From NCBI RefSeq assembly GCF_000012945.1, contig NC_007510.1, positions 992,001 through 1,056,000 on the forward strand: a DNA stretch of 64,000 nt, in the 5' to 3' direction. Within the stretch, counting starts at the first letter, position 1; each line of letters starts with the position of its first letter. The position numbers and the translations under genes were made by a program. Positions 28,228 through 37,474 of this stretch are shown piece after piece. Under the pieces are notes generated by a model, which had not been told where the DNA came from, did not search any database, and saw nothing but the letters and a program-made list of their open reading frames with translations. The stretch comes from Burkholderia lata (GTDB lineage: Bacteria > Pseudomonadota > Gammaproteobacteria > Burkholderiales > Burkholderiaceae).

Positions 28228-29762
28228 GCGTCGCGCGGGCCGGGCTGCGCCGGGCGCTTCGTCCCGGCCGCGGCCGGCTCGTCGTCGTGCGGCGCCGGGG
28301 CATGCGCTGCGCCTTCGGCCGGCGCGGCGGCAGCCGGCGCTTCGCCGCGCAGCGTGTCGAGCGGATCGGCGGGTGCCGCGGCCGCATCCTGCGGCTCGGT
28401 GACGCCGGTTGCCACCGTCGCGCTCGCCGCGGCGGCCGCAGCCGGTTCCGCGGCCGCGACGGGCGGCGCGAGATAGCGCTGGGCGAGCGTTTCGTAGAGC
28501 GGCGGCGCGAAAAAGCGCGACACGCGGCTCGACACCAACGCGGTAGCCATCAGTGAAATCACGAGCGCGTGACCGTTGATCATCTCCATCACGATCACGA
28601 ACGACGTGATCGGCGACTGCGTGACGGCCGCCATGTAGCCGACCATCGCGAGCGCGATCAGCATCGGCAGGCTCATGTTGCTGAACACGATGTGCAGCAG
28701 GTTGCCGAACCCGGCGCCGATCGACAGCGACGGCGCGAAGATCCCGCCCGGGATGCCCGGCAGGTACGACGCGACCATCGAAATCATCTTCAGGAACGGA
28801 TAGAACACCGACAGATGCTGGCTGCCGTCGAGCAGGCCGCGCGCCTCGGCGTAGCCGCTGCCGAAGGTCGTGCCGCCCGATATAAGGCCGACGACGGCGA
28901 TCGTGAAGCCGCACAGCGCGGCGAACGTGATCGGCCGCTCGCGATACAGGCCCAGCAGCCGCGCGGGCAGCCAGCGCCCCGTGTTGAGCAGCAGCCAGCA
29001 GAACAGGCCACCGGCGATCCCCGTGACGATCGCGGTGACCAGCACGGCGAGCGCCAGCAGTTTCGGGAAATGGGGGCCGGCATCGATCGTGCCGAAATAC
29101 GTGTAGTTGCCGTTCAGGCCGAGCGCGACGACGCCGGCGAGGATGATCGCGGTGATCAGCACGCCGCTGGCGCGCGCGGAGAAGCTGCGCGTCAGCTCCT
29201 CGATCGCGAACACGATCCCGGCGAGTGGGGTATTGAACGCGGCCGACAGCCCGGCCGCCGCGCCGGCGAGCACCAGCTGGCGTTCGATCTGCGCGTTCGA
29301 GCGCGGGTAGAAGCGTCGCAGGTTGAACATCAGTGCCGCGCCGACCTGCACGGTCGGCCCTTCGCGGCCGATCGTGAAGCCGCCCAGGATGCCGAGGAAC
29401 GACACCAGCACCTTGCCGAACAGGATGCGCAGCGTCAGCAGCCGGGAGCCGAACGCGCTCGGGCGCGCATGCAGCGTCGCGATCACCTGCGGGATACCGC
29501 TGCCCTCGGCGCCACGGAAGAAGCGGCGCGTGATCCATACCGACACCGCGGCGATGGCCGGCGTGAGCAGCAGCGGCAGCCACGCGGCGTGATCGCGCAT
29601 CGTGCGGAAGGTTTCGTAGCCCCAGTCGATCAGTCGCGCGTAAAGTACGGCAGTGAGGCCGACGACGATCGCACCGAGCCAGAAAACGCCGTACTGGCGC
29701 CAGATCCTCAGCGAACGACGGGTGAGGGCGGGAAACAGGGCGGGAAGGGCGGGGCGTTGCAT
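28221..29762 (-). CDS. clcA: ClC-type chloride channel/antiporter
   Basis: A 513-residue inner-membrane protein of the ClC family. Selectivity-filter motifs are GSGIPQ (87-92) and GREGPTVQ (132-139), which contains the gating glutamate, plus GIFAPSL further on. The EE pair in FAIEELTRSF (near 187) matches the proton glutamate of E. coli ClcA, so H+/Cl- exchange is more likely than a pure channel. The C-terminal ~70 residues are an Ala/Pro-rich soluble tail, longer than in E. coli ClcA. The frame opens upstream, but the ATG at 29762 starts the conserved part. Confidence 0.9.
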   Translation of the reverse strand: MQRPALPALFPALTRRSLRIWRQYGVFWLGAIVVGLTAVLYARLIDWGYETFRTMRDHAAWLPLLLTPAIAAVSVWITRRFFRGAEGSGIPQVIATLHARPSAFGSRLLTLRILFGKVLVSFLGILGGFTIGREGPTVQVGAALMFNLRRFYPRSNAQIERQLVLAGAAAGLSAAFNTPLAGIVFAIEELTRSFSARASGVLITAIILAGVVALGLNGNYTYFGTIDAGPHFPKLLALAVLVTAIVTGIAGGLFCWLLLNTGRWLPARLLGLYRERPITFAALCGFTIAVVGLISGGTTFGSGYAEARGLLDGSQHLSVFYPFLKMISMVASYLPGIPGGIFAPSLSIGAGFGNLLHIVFSNMSLPMLIALAMVGYMAAVTQSPITSFVIVMEMINGHALVISLMATALVSSRVSRFFAPPLYETLAQRYLAPPVAAAEPAAAAAASATVATGVTEPQDAAAAPADPLDTLRGEAPAAAAPAEGAAHAPAPHDDEPAAAGTKRPAQPGPRDAQ

Positions 29763-29848
29763 CGACGCGGGCCGGTAGGCAAAGATCGAATTATAAAAAG
29801 AACCGGATGCGGGCGGGGCGCGAGAATGTTCCCGAAAGGAGATGCATT

Positions 29849-29877
29849 TTGTTGCAAAAGTAATTTTCACGTAATGT
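29849..29877 (+). promoter_or_regulatory. Candidate promoter of the heptosyltransferase gene
   Basis: TTGTTG (29849-29854), 17 nt, TAATGT (29872-29877), in an AT-richer stretch about 55 nt upstream of the start. The -10 is a poor match. Confidence 0.3.
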
Positions 29878-29932
29878 TGGCGCATGTAACCATCGTTAGC
29901 ATGCCAAATTGGCCCGTCTATCCCCACACATC

Positions 29933-30931
29933 GTGAAACGTATCCTCATCGTGAAAGTGACGTCGCTCGGCGACGTCGTCCAGACGCTACCGGTCGTTGC
30001 GGATCTGCATCGCGCCTTTCCCGGCGTAACGGTCGACTGGGCGGTGGACGAATCGTGCGCGGAGGTCGTGCGCTGGCATCCGGGCGTCAGCCATGTCCTT
30101 TGCGCGCCGCTGCGCCGCTTCAAGAAGATGCGCAATCGCGGCGACCTGAAGGCGATCACGGCGTCGATCAGCGCGCTGCGGGCACACCGCTACGATGCGG
30201 TGATCGACCTGCACGGCGTCTACAAGAGCGCGATCATTTCGGCGCTCGCACGCGCCGCGCGCCGCGTCGGCTACCAGACGCAGGATCTCGGCGAAACGGG
30301 TGCACGCTTCGCGTATTCGCATCGCTTCGGCCCGCGGCCGGACTGCGACGCGTGGCACGGGATGCGCGTGAGCGCCGGCGAGGCGCTCGGCTACGCGCCC
30401 GAGGGCATCGCCACGTACGGCATCGTCCCGCCGCGGGACGTGAACCTGCCGGCGGCCGTGACCGACGGCGCACCGTTCATGCTGCTGTTCCATGCGACGT
30501 CGAACCCCGACAAGAAATGGCCGGCCGACCACTGGGCCGCGCTCGCCACGCAGATGATGGCGCGTGGCGTACGCGTGCTGTTGCCGTGGGGATCGGCCGC
30601 CGAGCACGACGATGCACAGGACATTGCCGCACGCGCGCCGGGTTCGGTCGTGCTGCCCGCGATGACGGTGCGCGAGCTCGGCGCGGCGCTCGGCCGGGCT
30701 GCGCTCGTGGTGGGGGTCGATACGGGGTTCGTGCACATGGCGCACGCGCTGAAGCGGCCGACCGTGATGATTTTCGTCGCGACGTCGCGGCACCATTGCG
30801 GCATCGGCGGCGCGCCGAATGCACTGTCGATCGGCGAGCCGGGCACGATGCCGTCCGTCGACGAGGCGCTGGATGCGATCGATGCGGTCGGGCCGGCCTA
30901 CGGCGCGCTGCGCGCGCGGCTGACCGCCTGA
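29933..30931 (+). CDS. waaC: Lipopolysaccharide heptosyltransferase I (glycosyltransferase family 9)
   Basis: A 332-residue GT-B enzyme that adds the first heptose to Kdo in the LPS inner core at the inner face of the inner membrane. The N-terminus KRILIVKVTSLGDVVQTLP is the classic WaaC start, and the C-terminal nucleotide-sugar site includes FHATSNPDKKWP and VVGVDTGFVHMAHAL. The track frame opens at a TTG (29909); the GTG at 29933 matches the family start better. WaaC and WaaF share this fold; size and N-terminus favour WaaC. It is a single gene. Confidence 0.83.
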   Translation: MKRILIVKVTSLGDVVQTLPVVADLHRAFPGVTVDWAVDESCAEVVRWHPGVSHVLCAPLRRFKKMRNRGDLKAITASISALRAHRYDAVIDLHGVYKSAIISALARAARRVGYQTQDLGETGARFAYSHRFGPRPDCDAWHGMRVSAGEALGYAPEGIATYGIVPPRDVNLPAAVTDGAPFMLLFHATSNPDKKWPADHWAALATQMMARGVRVLLPWGSAAEHDDAQDIAARAPGSVVLPAMTVRELGAALGRAALVVGVDTGFVHMAHALKRPTVMIFVATSRHHCGIGGAPNALSIGEPGTMPSVDEALDAIDAVGPAYGALRARLTA

Positions 30932-30959
30932 CGAAGCGACGCGTGCCGGCTCAGGTGGC

Positions 30960-31139
30960 TCAGGCGAGCAGCGCCTCGACCGTGACGACGGCGGCGATGG
31001 CCGCCAGATTCGCCAGCAGCGCTTCGAACACGAGGCCGCGCCACGTCTTCGGCCGGAAGCGCAGTGCGAGCAGGATCGCGCCACCCAGCGCAAGCGCGAG
31101 GATCAGGACGAGATCGGCATTGCCGAGGCGGATGTTCAT
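30960..31139 (-). CDS. Small two-helix membrane protein, unknown function
   Basis: A 59-residue hydrophobic protein with two predicted membrane helices (about residues 8-27 and 38-58) joined by a basic turn (RFRPKTWRG). The ATG at 31139 is preceded by GAAGGAG at nine nt, a strong Shine-Dalgarno, which is the main support for a real gene. I recognise no family. It stands between waaC and the MFS symporter gene, on the same strand as the latter but 104 nt beyond its stop. Confidence 0.6.
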   Translation of the reverse strand: MNIRLGNADLVLILALALGGAILLALRFRPKTWRGLVFEALLANLAAIAAVVTVEALLA

Positions 31140-31243
31140 GGCGGCGGCTCCTTCGGGGCGGGATCCCGGGGGCGCGCGGCGGCGCACCCAGGATCGAGTA
31201 TAGGCAGCGCCGGCCACCGCACAACCCGGGTCGCCCCGGAGTC

Positions 31244-32554
31244 TCAGACGAGCGATGCGTCGCGCGTTTCGCGCATCAGCAGCACACCAATCAGGCTGAT
31301 TGCTGCCGCAACCGAAACATAGCCGCCAACCCACGACAGCCCGCCGCGCGCTGCCAGCAGCTGCGCGATATACGGCGCGATCGACGCGCCGAGAATCCCG
31401 CCGAGGTTGTACGCGACGCCCGCGCCCGTATAGCGGACGTTGGTCGGGAACAGCTCCGGCAGCAGCGCGCCCATCGGCGCGAACGTCACGCCCATCAGGA
31501 ACAGCTCGATCGTCAGGAACAGCGCGACCAGCGGCATCGAGCCGCTGCCGAGCAGCGGCTCCATCGCGAAACCCGACAGCAGCGCGGCGATCGCGCCGAC
31601 GACGAGCACCGGCTTGCGGCCGAAGCGGTCGGATGCCCATGCGGACAGCGGCGTCGCGAGTCCCATGAACACGACCGCGAAACACAGCAGGCCGAGGAAG
31701 CTCTGGCGCGGAATATGCAGCGCCGACACGCCGTACGACAGCGAGAACACCGTCGAGATGTAGAACAGCGTGTAGCAGACGACCATGGCGAGCGCACCGA
31801 GCAGCGTCGGCCGCCAGTGTTGCGTGATCAGTGTCGCGACCGGCACGCGCACGCGCTCGTTGCGATCGAGCGCGGCCTGGAACGCCGGCGTTTCGGTGAT
31901 CTTGAGCCGCACGTACAGGCCGAGCGCGACGAGCACCGCACTGACCAGGAACGGGATGCGCCAGCCCCAGCTGCGGAACTGATCGTCCGACAGCGACAGC
32001 GCGAGCGCAAAGAACAGCCCGTTCGACATCAGGAAGCCGACCGACGGCCCGAGCTGCGGGAACATCCCGAACCAGCCGCGCTTGCCCTGCGGCGCGTGCT
32101 CGGTCGCGAGCAGCGCGGCGCCGCCCCATTCGCCGCCGAGGCCGATCCCCTGGCCAAAGCGCAGCACGCACAGCAGCACCGGCGCGAGCGCGCCGATCGC
32201 GTCGTAGCCGGGCACGAAGCCGATCGCGGTGGTGGACACGCCCATCACGAGCAGCGACGCGACGAGCGTCGATTTGCGGCCGATGCGGTCGCCGAAGTGC
32301 CCGAACAGGAACGAACCGATCGGGCGTGCGATGAACGCGATGCCGAACGTGACGAACGCGGACAGCGCCTGTGCGGTCGCGGAGCCGTGCGGGAAGAACA
32401 CGGGGCCGATGACGAGCGCGGCGGCCGTTGCGTACACGTAGAAATCGTAGAACTCGATCGCGGTGCCGATGAAGCTCGCGAACACGATGCGCCGGTGGCT
32501 GACGGCGCCGGCCGAACCGGTTGCGTGTGCAACGGTCGGGGGGGATGCGGACAT
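31244..32554 (-). CDS. MFS metabolite:H+ symporter (MHS family)
   Basis: A 436-residue 12-helix transporter. The N-terminal RRIVFASFIGTAIEFYDFYV and the loop GHFGDRIGRKSTL (motif A) are characteristic of the MHS group that includes ShiA, KgtP, ProP and citrate importers. GGEWGGAALLATEHAP in TM4-5 is also typical. The ATG at 32554 follows CGGAGAC. The substrate is uncertain; dicarboxylates, shikimate, proline/betaine and others are possible. It is a single gene. Confidence 0.88.
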   Translation of the reverse strand: MSASPPTVAHATGSAGAVSHRRIVFASFIGTAIEFYDFYVYATAAALVIGPVFFPHGSATAQALSAFVTFGIAFIARPIGSFLFGHFGDRIGRKSTLVASLLVMGVSTTAIGFVPGYDAIGALAPVLLCVLRFGQGIGLGGEWGGAALLATEHAPQGKRGWFGMFPQLGPSVGFLMSNGLFFALALSLSDDQFRSWGWRIPFLVSAVLVALGLYVRLKITETPAFQAALDRNERVRVPVATLITQHWRPTLLGALAMVVCYTLFYISTVFSLSYGVSALHIPRQSFLGLLCFAVVFMGLATPLSAWASDRFGRKPVLVVGAIAALLSGFAMEPLLGSGSMPLVALFLTIELFLMGVTFAPMGALLPELFPTNVRYTGAGVAYNLGGILGASIAPYIAQLLAARGGLSWVGGYVSVAAAISLIGVLLMRETRDASLV

Positions 32555-32847
32555 GGATGTCTCCGTTTTGTCGTTGGGGCGGTCGGCTGAGCGTGCGGTC
32601 AGGCAGGCGGACGCCTGCCGGGGGCAGCCGAGCGGATGATGCGGTGGCGGCGTGGACGCGCGCCGTGGCGCGGACGTCACCCGCCGGTCGACGATGGAGA
32701 CGGGTACGTCGCCGCCGCCCGGTGCCGGCGTGGTCGGCTCGCATGCCGGGTGGGGCGCGCGAACGCGCGCGCGGCGTGATGGCCGCGCGATTGCGGAAAA
32801 TTATAGCCAGCGCCGCCGCGCACCGGCAATCGCCGTGCGGCGACCGG

Positions 32848-33339
32848 TCAGTCGATCGATTGCGCCTGCGCCGACGCGGTGCTTTGCAGCTGGAAGTGGC
32901 CGTCGTCGTTGAAGAGCCAGCCTTCCATCATTTCGAGCCGGCCGTTGCCGTCGAGCAGTCGCGACGGTGGCGGCGGCAGCGGCGCCGAGCGGCGCAGCGA
33001 CGCGAGCGCGAGTGCTTCCGCTTCGCTGTCGCCGTTGCTGCGATAGACGGACGCGTTGACGAGTCGGCCGCTGCCATCGACGGTGAAGGCCACGACGACG
33101 AGCGAGCGGAGCATGGCCTGTGGTGTGCCATGCAGCATGCCGGACGGATTGCGTTCGGCGACACGCTGCGCGACTTCGACGCGGTACTGGTCGAGGCTGC
33201 CGCTACGGGTGATCGATGGAATCGTCAGGATCGAATGCAGCGACGGAGGCGGCGTGATCGTGCACGCCGCGAGCATGGCGACGACGGCCAGCGCAACTGC
33301 ACGCAGCCGGTCGACACGCAATCGGGGAAGGGGGCGCAT
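32848..33339 (-). CDS. TonB C-terminal-like lipoprotein
   Basis: A 163-residue exported protein. The N-terminal hydrophobic segment ends in the lipobox LAAC (Cys26), so it is a likely lipoprotein. Residues about 45-135 resemble the TonB C-terminal fold: YRVEVAQRVAERNPS, then VVVAFTVDGSGRLVNASVYRSNGDSEAEALALASLRR. Unlike true TonB it has no N-terminal cytoplasmic anchor or long Pro-rich spacer before that domain, so it probably does not energise receptors. The function is unknown. Confidence 0.65.
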   Translation of the reverse strand: MRPLPRLRVDRLRAVALAVVAMLAACTITPPPSLHSILTIPSITRSGSLDQYRVEVAQRVAERNPSGMLHGTPQAMLRSLVVVAFTVDGSGRLVNASVYRSNGDSEAEALALASLRRSAPLPPPPSRLLDGNGRLEMMEGWLFNDDGHFQLQSTASAQAQSID

Positions 33340-33682
33340 GGGAGGCTAGCCAGAAGTGACTATAAAAAAATGATAGGCGCACGGACGCGAGTCGATATCG
33401 GGAGAAACGCATAACGGGCGATGCCGGACGATGCGATCGCTGATGACGAGCAGGCGCGCGCTCGCGCATCGCGATGTGACGTGACATGTGACAGCACGCT
33501 CGCGTGGCTGCCGTCCGTGTGCGCCCCGGCGTGCGCGTGTGCCTGTTGCAAGCTTGAAAGAAAGGCGCGGAACGCGCGTGGCACGCAGGCACGTGGCGAT
33601 GGTCCGGCCGGGCGCAGTGGGTTGCCGCAGGCAGCGCCGCGGTAGCCGCTCGCGCAATCGTCAGCGATGCGTGCCACCCGGG
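33340..33682. other. Intergenic region without recognised gene
   Basis: 343 nt between two minus-strand genes. It contains small overlapping frames without ribosome-binding sites and a short GTGAC-type repetition near 33475-33492. No RNA gene or clear promoter is recognised. Confidence 0.5.
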
Positions 33683-33976
33683 TCAGAAGCCGTGCGTGAC
33701 GAGCGACAGGATCGACAGGTCGGGGTGCGTGCCGTCGATGATGCTCTTGCCGATGTGCACGGCTTCATGGACGGCTTCATCTAGGCTCGCGAAGCTCTCC
33801 TCGCCGTCCGCGTGGAATGGCACCGCGTGGCCGGGCAATGCGGGATTCGCGCCCGGATGGCACACGTAGCCGGTGTAGGTGTAGCGCGTGTCGCTGCCGG
33901 GCACGGTGGCCGGCACGACATGGACCTCGAAGCCTTCGTAATCGACGTGTTCCGCCGGTGTCGACAGTTCGGTCAT
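33683..33976 (-). CDS. Hypothetical protein, 97 residues
   Basis: A small soluble acidic protein beginning MTELSTPAEHVDYEGFEVHV, with no signal peptide or membrane segment. The middle (GSDTRYTYTGYVCHPGAN) and the end (SLDEAVHEAVHIGKSIID) suggest a small alpha/beta domain. The ATG at 33976 is preceded by GGAGATCGCC. I do not recognise the family. Codon use fits the host. Confidence 0.6.
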   Translation of the reverse strand: MTELSTPAEHVDYEGFEVHVVPATVPGSDTRYTYTGYVCHPGANPALPGHAVPFHADGEESFASLDEAVHEAVHIGKSIIDGTHPDLSILSLVTHGF

Positions 33977-34188
33977 GGCGATCTCCGTGTACCGCACGCA
34001 GGGGTGGCGCGCGCGGCATCGAGTACGCGGCGGCGGTCGTGTCGCCGTGTTGATCGAATTCTAGGTGATCGAGCGGCCGGCCGGGAGGCTTCCGGCGCAG
34101 TGCGACAGCGGCAGTTGCGCGGATCCGGTGGTGCACTGCCGCGGACGCGCGTTCCGTCCCGACGGGCGGCGTCGCGCGCATGGCTGCA

Positions 34189-34584
34189 TCATTGCTTGCA
34201 GCGCGCGTCCTTGCGTTGCACGACGATGATCACCGGGTATTTCTGCCCGTGGTCGAGCTCCACGCGTGCCACGACGGTCAGCGTTGCCGGATCGGAGTCG
34301 TCGTACACGCTGACCTGTTCGTTCCGGAGATAGGTCACGCCGGTACAGTTCGACGTGCGGCCGTCGTCACCCACCTTGCACTGGAGGTCGTTTTCCTTCA
34401 GGTAGTTGTAGGGCGACGGGCTTGCAAGGTATTCGCGCAGGCCGCGCGGCGAGCCGCCGACGCCGCTCACGTAGGCGATCGCGCACGACGCTTGTGCATC
34501 GCTGCCGGCGGCGGTGTCGGCCGTCGCCTGCGTGCTGACGGCAACCAGCAGCGCGGCGAGCGACGAGACGATGAAGGGCTTCAT
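34189..34584 (-). CDS. Hypothetical exported protein, 131 residues
   Basis: A signal peptide (about residues 1-22, cleavage near TQATA-DT) precedes a ~109-residue mature protein with four cysteines that could form two disulfides. The mature part begins with an acidic/alanine segment. It includes SGVGGSPRGLREYLASPSPY and ends with a beta-rich stretch containing VVARVELDHGQKYPVIIVV. I do not recognise the family. It is divergent from vgrG with a 183-nt gap. Proximity to the secretion cassette makes a role there possible but unproven. Confidence 0.6.
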   Translation of the reverse strand: MKPFIVSSLAALLVAVSTQATADTAAGSDAQASCAIAYVSGVGGSPRGLREYLASPSPYNYLKENDLQCKVGDDGRTSNCTGVTYLRNEQVSVYDDSDPATLTVVARVELDHGQKYPVIIVVQRKDARCKQ

Positions 34585-34767
34585 GACGTGGGTTTCCCGT
34601 TTCGCGAATCGGAGCGCCGGATTGTAACGGCATCCGGCAAGGCGCGTCCGGAAGTGACGGCACGGCCACGAGAGTGGTCGACGATTTGACTGTAGAATCG
34701 CGGCCTGAGAGCGCCAGCCACCATCTGGTGAAAAAACGACGGCAAAAGAAGCAATAAAGGGATTGGA

Positions 34768-37440
34768 ATGAGTGCGCAGGATATCGTGCGGGCGCTTCAA
34801 GGGGGGCTGATCCAGCAGGACCGCTTGCTGAAACTCGACACTCCGCTTGGGCCCGACGTGTTGTTGCCGCAGCGTGCGGCGGGACTTTCGCGGATCGGCC
34901 GGCATTACGACTTCACGCTCGATGTGCTGTCGACGCGCAGCGACGTCAAGCTGAAGAGCCTGATCGGGCAGCCCGTTACCCTGTGGATCCAGCAGCCGAA
35001 CCAGTCGTATCTGCCCCGTCACGGCTATGTCCATATGGTGCGACGGCTCGGATCGGAAGGCGGTCTGACCAGCTACCAGCTCGGTTTCGCGTCATGGATG
35101 CATTTCCTCAAGTTCCGCCGCGATCAGCGCATCTGGCAGGACAAGCCGGTCGACGAAATCCTGCGGGACGTGTTCAACGCGCACCCGCAGGCGAAAGGCC
35201 GATTCGAGTTCGCGCTGTCGAAGCCGCTGTCGCCTCGATCGTATTGCACCCAGTACGAGGACGATTGGACCTTCGCGCACCGGCTGATGGAGGAAGAAGG
35301 CCTGTTCGGCATCTGGAAGCAGGCCGATGACGGTCAGTCCCACACCCTGACCGTGACGGATGGCGTGGATACCTGCGCGCCGCTTGCCGCGAGGACCATG
35401 CGATTTTCCCGTTATGGCGCGAACCGCGAGGTCGACGCGCTGGTTCGATGGTCCGACTTGCGCACGCTGCACAGTGCCGCGCTCACTACCCGTACGTTCG
35501 ACTACAAGAGTCCGTCACCCCTGGCGAATCCGAAGGGGACGCACATGCCGACGGTATCGCACGAACTGCCCGAGCAGCTCGAGATGTATGAATATACGGG
35601 CCCGTACACTTATCTGAAGCAGGAGCGCGGCGATCACCTGACCAAGGTGCGGATGGAAGAGTGGGAGTCGCGTGCCAAGCGGTTCTACGGCGCGGGCGGC
35701 TTGCGCGGCGTCGATGCGGGTGTGTGGTTCGAACTCGCGGGGCACCCCGAGCACGACCGGGAATCCGGCGACCGGCGACAGTTCGTCGTCGTCGAGACTG
35801 TCTGGCTGATCCAGAACAACCTGCCGGGCTCGAGCCATCACGCGAACTTCGCACACAGCCTGCGGCACCGGATCGACGAAGCGGTCGCGCAGCAGGGCGG
35901 AGAGCCAACCGGGTTGAGCGTGTCGCATCACGACGGTTCCGAGGGCTTCTTCCTGACGGAAATCGAGGCGCAGCGCAAATCCGTTCCGTATCGCAGTCCG
36001 TTCGAACACCACAAACCGGTCATGCAGATGCAGACGGCCACCGTGGTAGGCCAGCAGGGCAACGCGATCCATACGGACGAGATGGGGCGCGTCAAGGTGC
36101 AGTTCCACTGGGACCGCGTCGGCCAGCGCGACGAGCGCAGCTCGTGCTGGATGCGTGTCAGCCAGCCGTGGGGCGGGCAGGGGTTCGGGATGATCCATGT
36201 GCCTCGGATCGGGGACGAAGTCATCGTTTCGTTCCTGGACGGATGCCCGGACCGGCCCGTCATCACGGGCCGCGTGACCAACGGCATCAACGTCGTACAG
36301 TGGAAGCTGCCGGACAACCAGGCACTGTCGGGCCTGCGCTCGCGCGATATCGGCGGTGCACAGGCGAACCAGGTCGTGGCCGACGATACGCCCGGCCGGT
36401 TGCAGGTGCAGGTGTCGAGCGACCACGAGCAGTCGCGCCTCGTGGTCGGCTACAACACGCGTATCGACGGCCATGCGGGGCGCGCGAGCGGGCGCGGGAC
36501 CGGATGGGAGCTGGCCACCGACGCGTGGGGCGTGCTGCGTGCGAATCGCGGCATGCTGGTGACGACCGAAGCGCGTACCGGCGCGAGCGCGCCGGTGAAA
36601 GATCTCGGCGAGACGGTGCAGCGTCTGGCGCAGGCGCGCGAGTTGCATGACACGCTTGCCAAGGCCGCGATCCAGGCCCAGGCGCAGGACGGACAGGATC
36701 AGCCCGCGGTGGTCGAGGCGCTTCGGAAGCAAGGTGACGAGATCGGCGGGCAGGGCGGTGGAGATTACCCGGAGCTGTCGAAGCCGCATCTGGTCGTCGC
36801 GTCGCCGGCCGGAATCGAAGCGACCACGGCGGGCAGTACGCACATTGCGAGCGCGGAGCATACGGCGCTCACCGGCGGCGGCCATGTCAGCGTGAGCAGC
36901 GGCAGCAGTCTGCTGGCCACCGCCCGCAACGCGATTCGTTTCTTCGCCTACAAGCTGGGCATCCGGATGATCTCCTATGCCGGCGACATCGACATCAAGG
37001 CGCTGCAGAAGAACCTGAATCTGCTGGCGAAGCTGGAGATCACACAGAGCGCGAACCGGATCACGATCCGCGCGACCGAGGAGGTGATGCTTCACGGCGG
37101 CGACAGCTATATCAGCCTGAAGAGCGGCAAGATCACGGTCGGCGGCGAGTTGTACGAGGTCAACGCCCAGGCGCAAAACATGCCGCCGAAACCTATGGGC
37201 GTGAGCCCGAACGGGTTGCCCGACGTTCAGGCGAACGACCAGCGGTTCAGGGTGCTGTCTCCGACGGGCAAGCCGCTTCCCGGGGTGGACTATCGGCTCA
37301 CGACGCCGTCCGGCGGCCATATCTTCGCGACGGACGGTCTGGGGCGCTCGCCGATGGTGAATACGGCAGAACAGGAAAATGCGGAGTTCCAGTTGCACTG
37401 GGACGACTTTGCAGCGGCGTCCGACCGCGCAGGTGCGTAA
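34768..37440 (+). CDS. vgrG: Type VI secretion system tip protein VgrG
   Basis: An 890-residue spike protein. The N-terminal gp27/gp44-like region (about 1-400) is followed by the gp5 OB domain, with TDEMGRVKVQFHWDRVGQRD and the strongly conserved WMRVSQPWGGQGFG and IPRIGDEV-like HVPRIGDEVIVSF. A DUF2345 beta-prism extension follows (about 620-800). The last ~60 residues (RVLSPTGKPLPGVDYRLTTP onward) form an extra C-terminal beta domain, probably a cargo adaptor. The ATG follows GGGATTGG. It heads a four-gene plus-strand cassette. Confidence 0.95.
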   Translation: MSAQDIVRALQGGLIQQDRLLKLDTPLGPDVLLPQRAAGLSRIGRHYDFTLDVLSTRSDVKLKSLIGQPVTLWIQQPNQSYLPRHGYVHMVRRLGSEGGLTSYQLGFASWMHFLKFRRDQRIWQDKPVDEILRDVFNAHPQAKGRFEFALSKPLSPRSYCTQYEDDWTFAHRLMEEEGLFGIWKQADDGQSHTLTVTDGVDTCAPLAARTMRFSRYGANREVDALVRWSDLRTLHSAALTTRTFDYKSPSPLANPKGTHMPTVSHELPEQLEMYEYTGPYTYLKQERGDHLTKVRMEEWESRAKRFYGAGGLRGVDAGVWFELAGHPEHDRESGDRRQFVVVETVWLIQNNLPGSSHHANFAHSLRHRIDEAVAQQGGEPTGLSVSHHDGSEGFFLTEIEAQRKSVPYRSPFEHHKPVMQMQTATVVGQQGNAIHTDEMGRVKVQFHWDRVGQRDERSSCWMRVSQPWGGQGFGMIHVPRIGDEVIVSFLDGCPDRPVITGRVTNGINVVQWKLPDNQALSGLRSRDIGGAQANQVVADDTPGRLQVQVSSDHEQSRLVVGYNTRIDGHAGRASGRGTGWELATDAWGVLRANRGMLVTTEARTGASAPVKDLGETVQRLAQARELHDTLAKAAIQAQAQDGQDQPAVVEALRKQGDEIGGQGGGDYPELSKPHLVVASPAGIEATTAGSTHIASAEHTALTGGGHVSVSSGSSLLATARNAIRFFAYKLGIRMISYAGDIDIKALQKNLNLLAKLEITQSANRITIRATEEVMLHGGDSYISLKSGKITVGGELYEVNAQAQNMPPKPMGVSPNGLPDVQANDQRFRVLSPTGKPLPGVDYRLTTPSGGHIFATDGLGRSPMVNTAEQENAEFQLHWDDFAAASDRAGA

Positions 37441-37474
37441 CGGAACACGGGAACTCGACTAGGAGCGGAAGGCT

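Noticed and set aside
33340..33682. Overlapping ~100-codon minus-strand frames
   Set aside because: Three competing frames with Arg/Ala/Ser bias, no ribosome-binding site and no conserved pattern.
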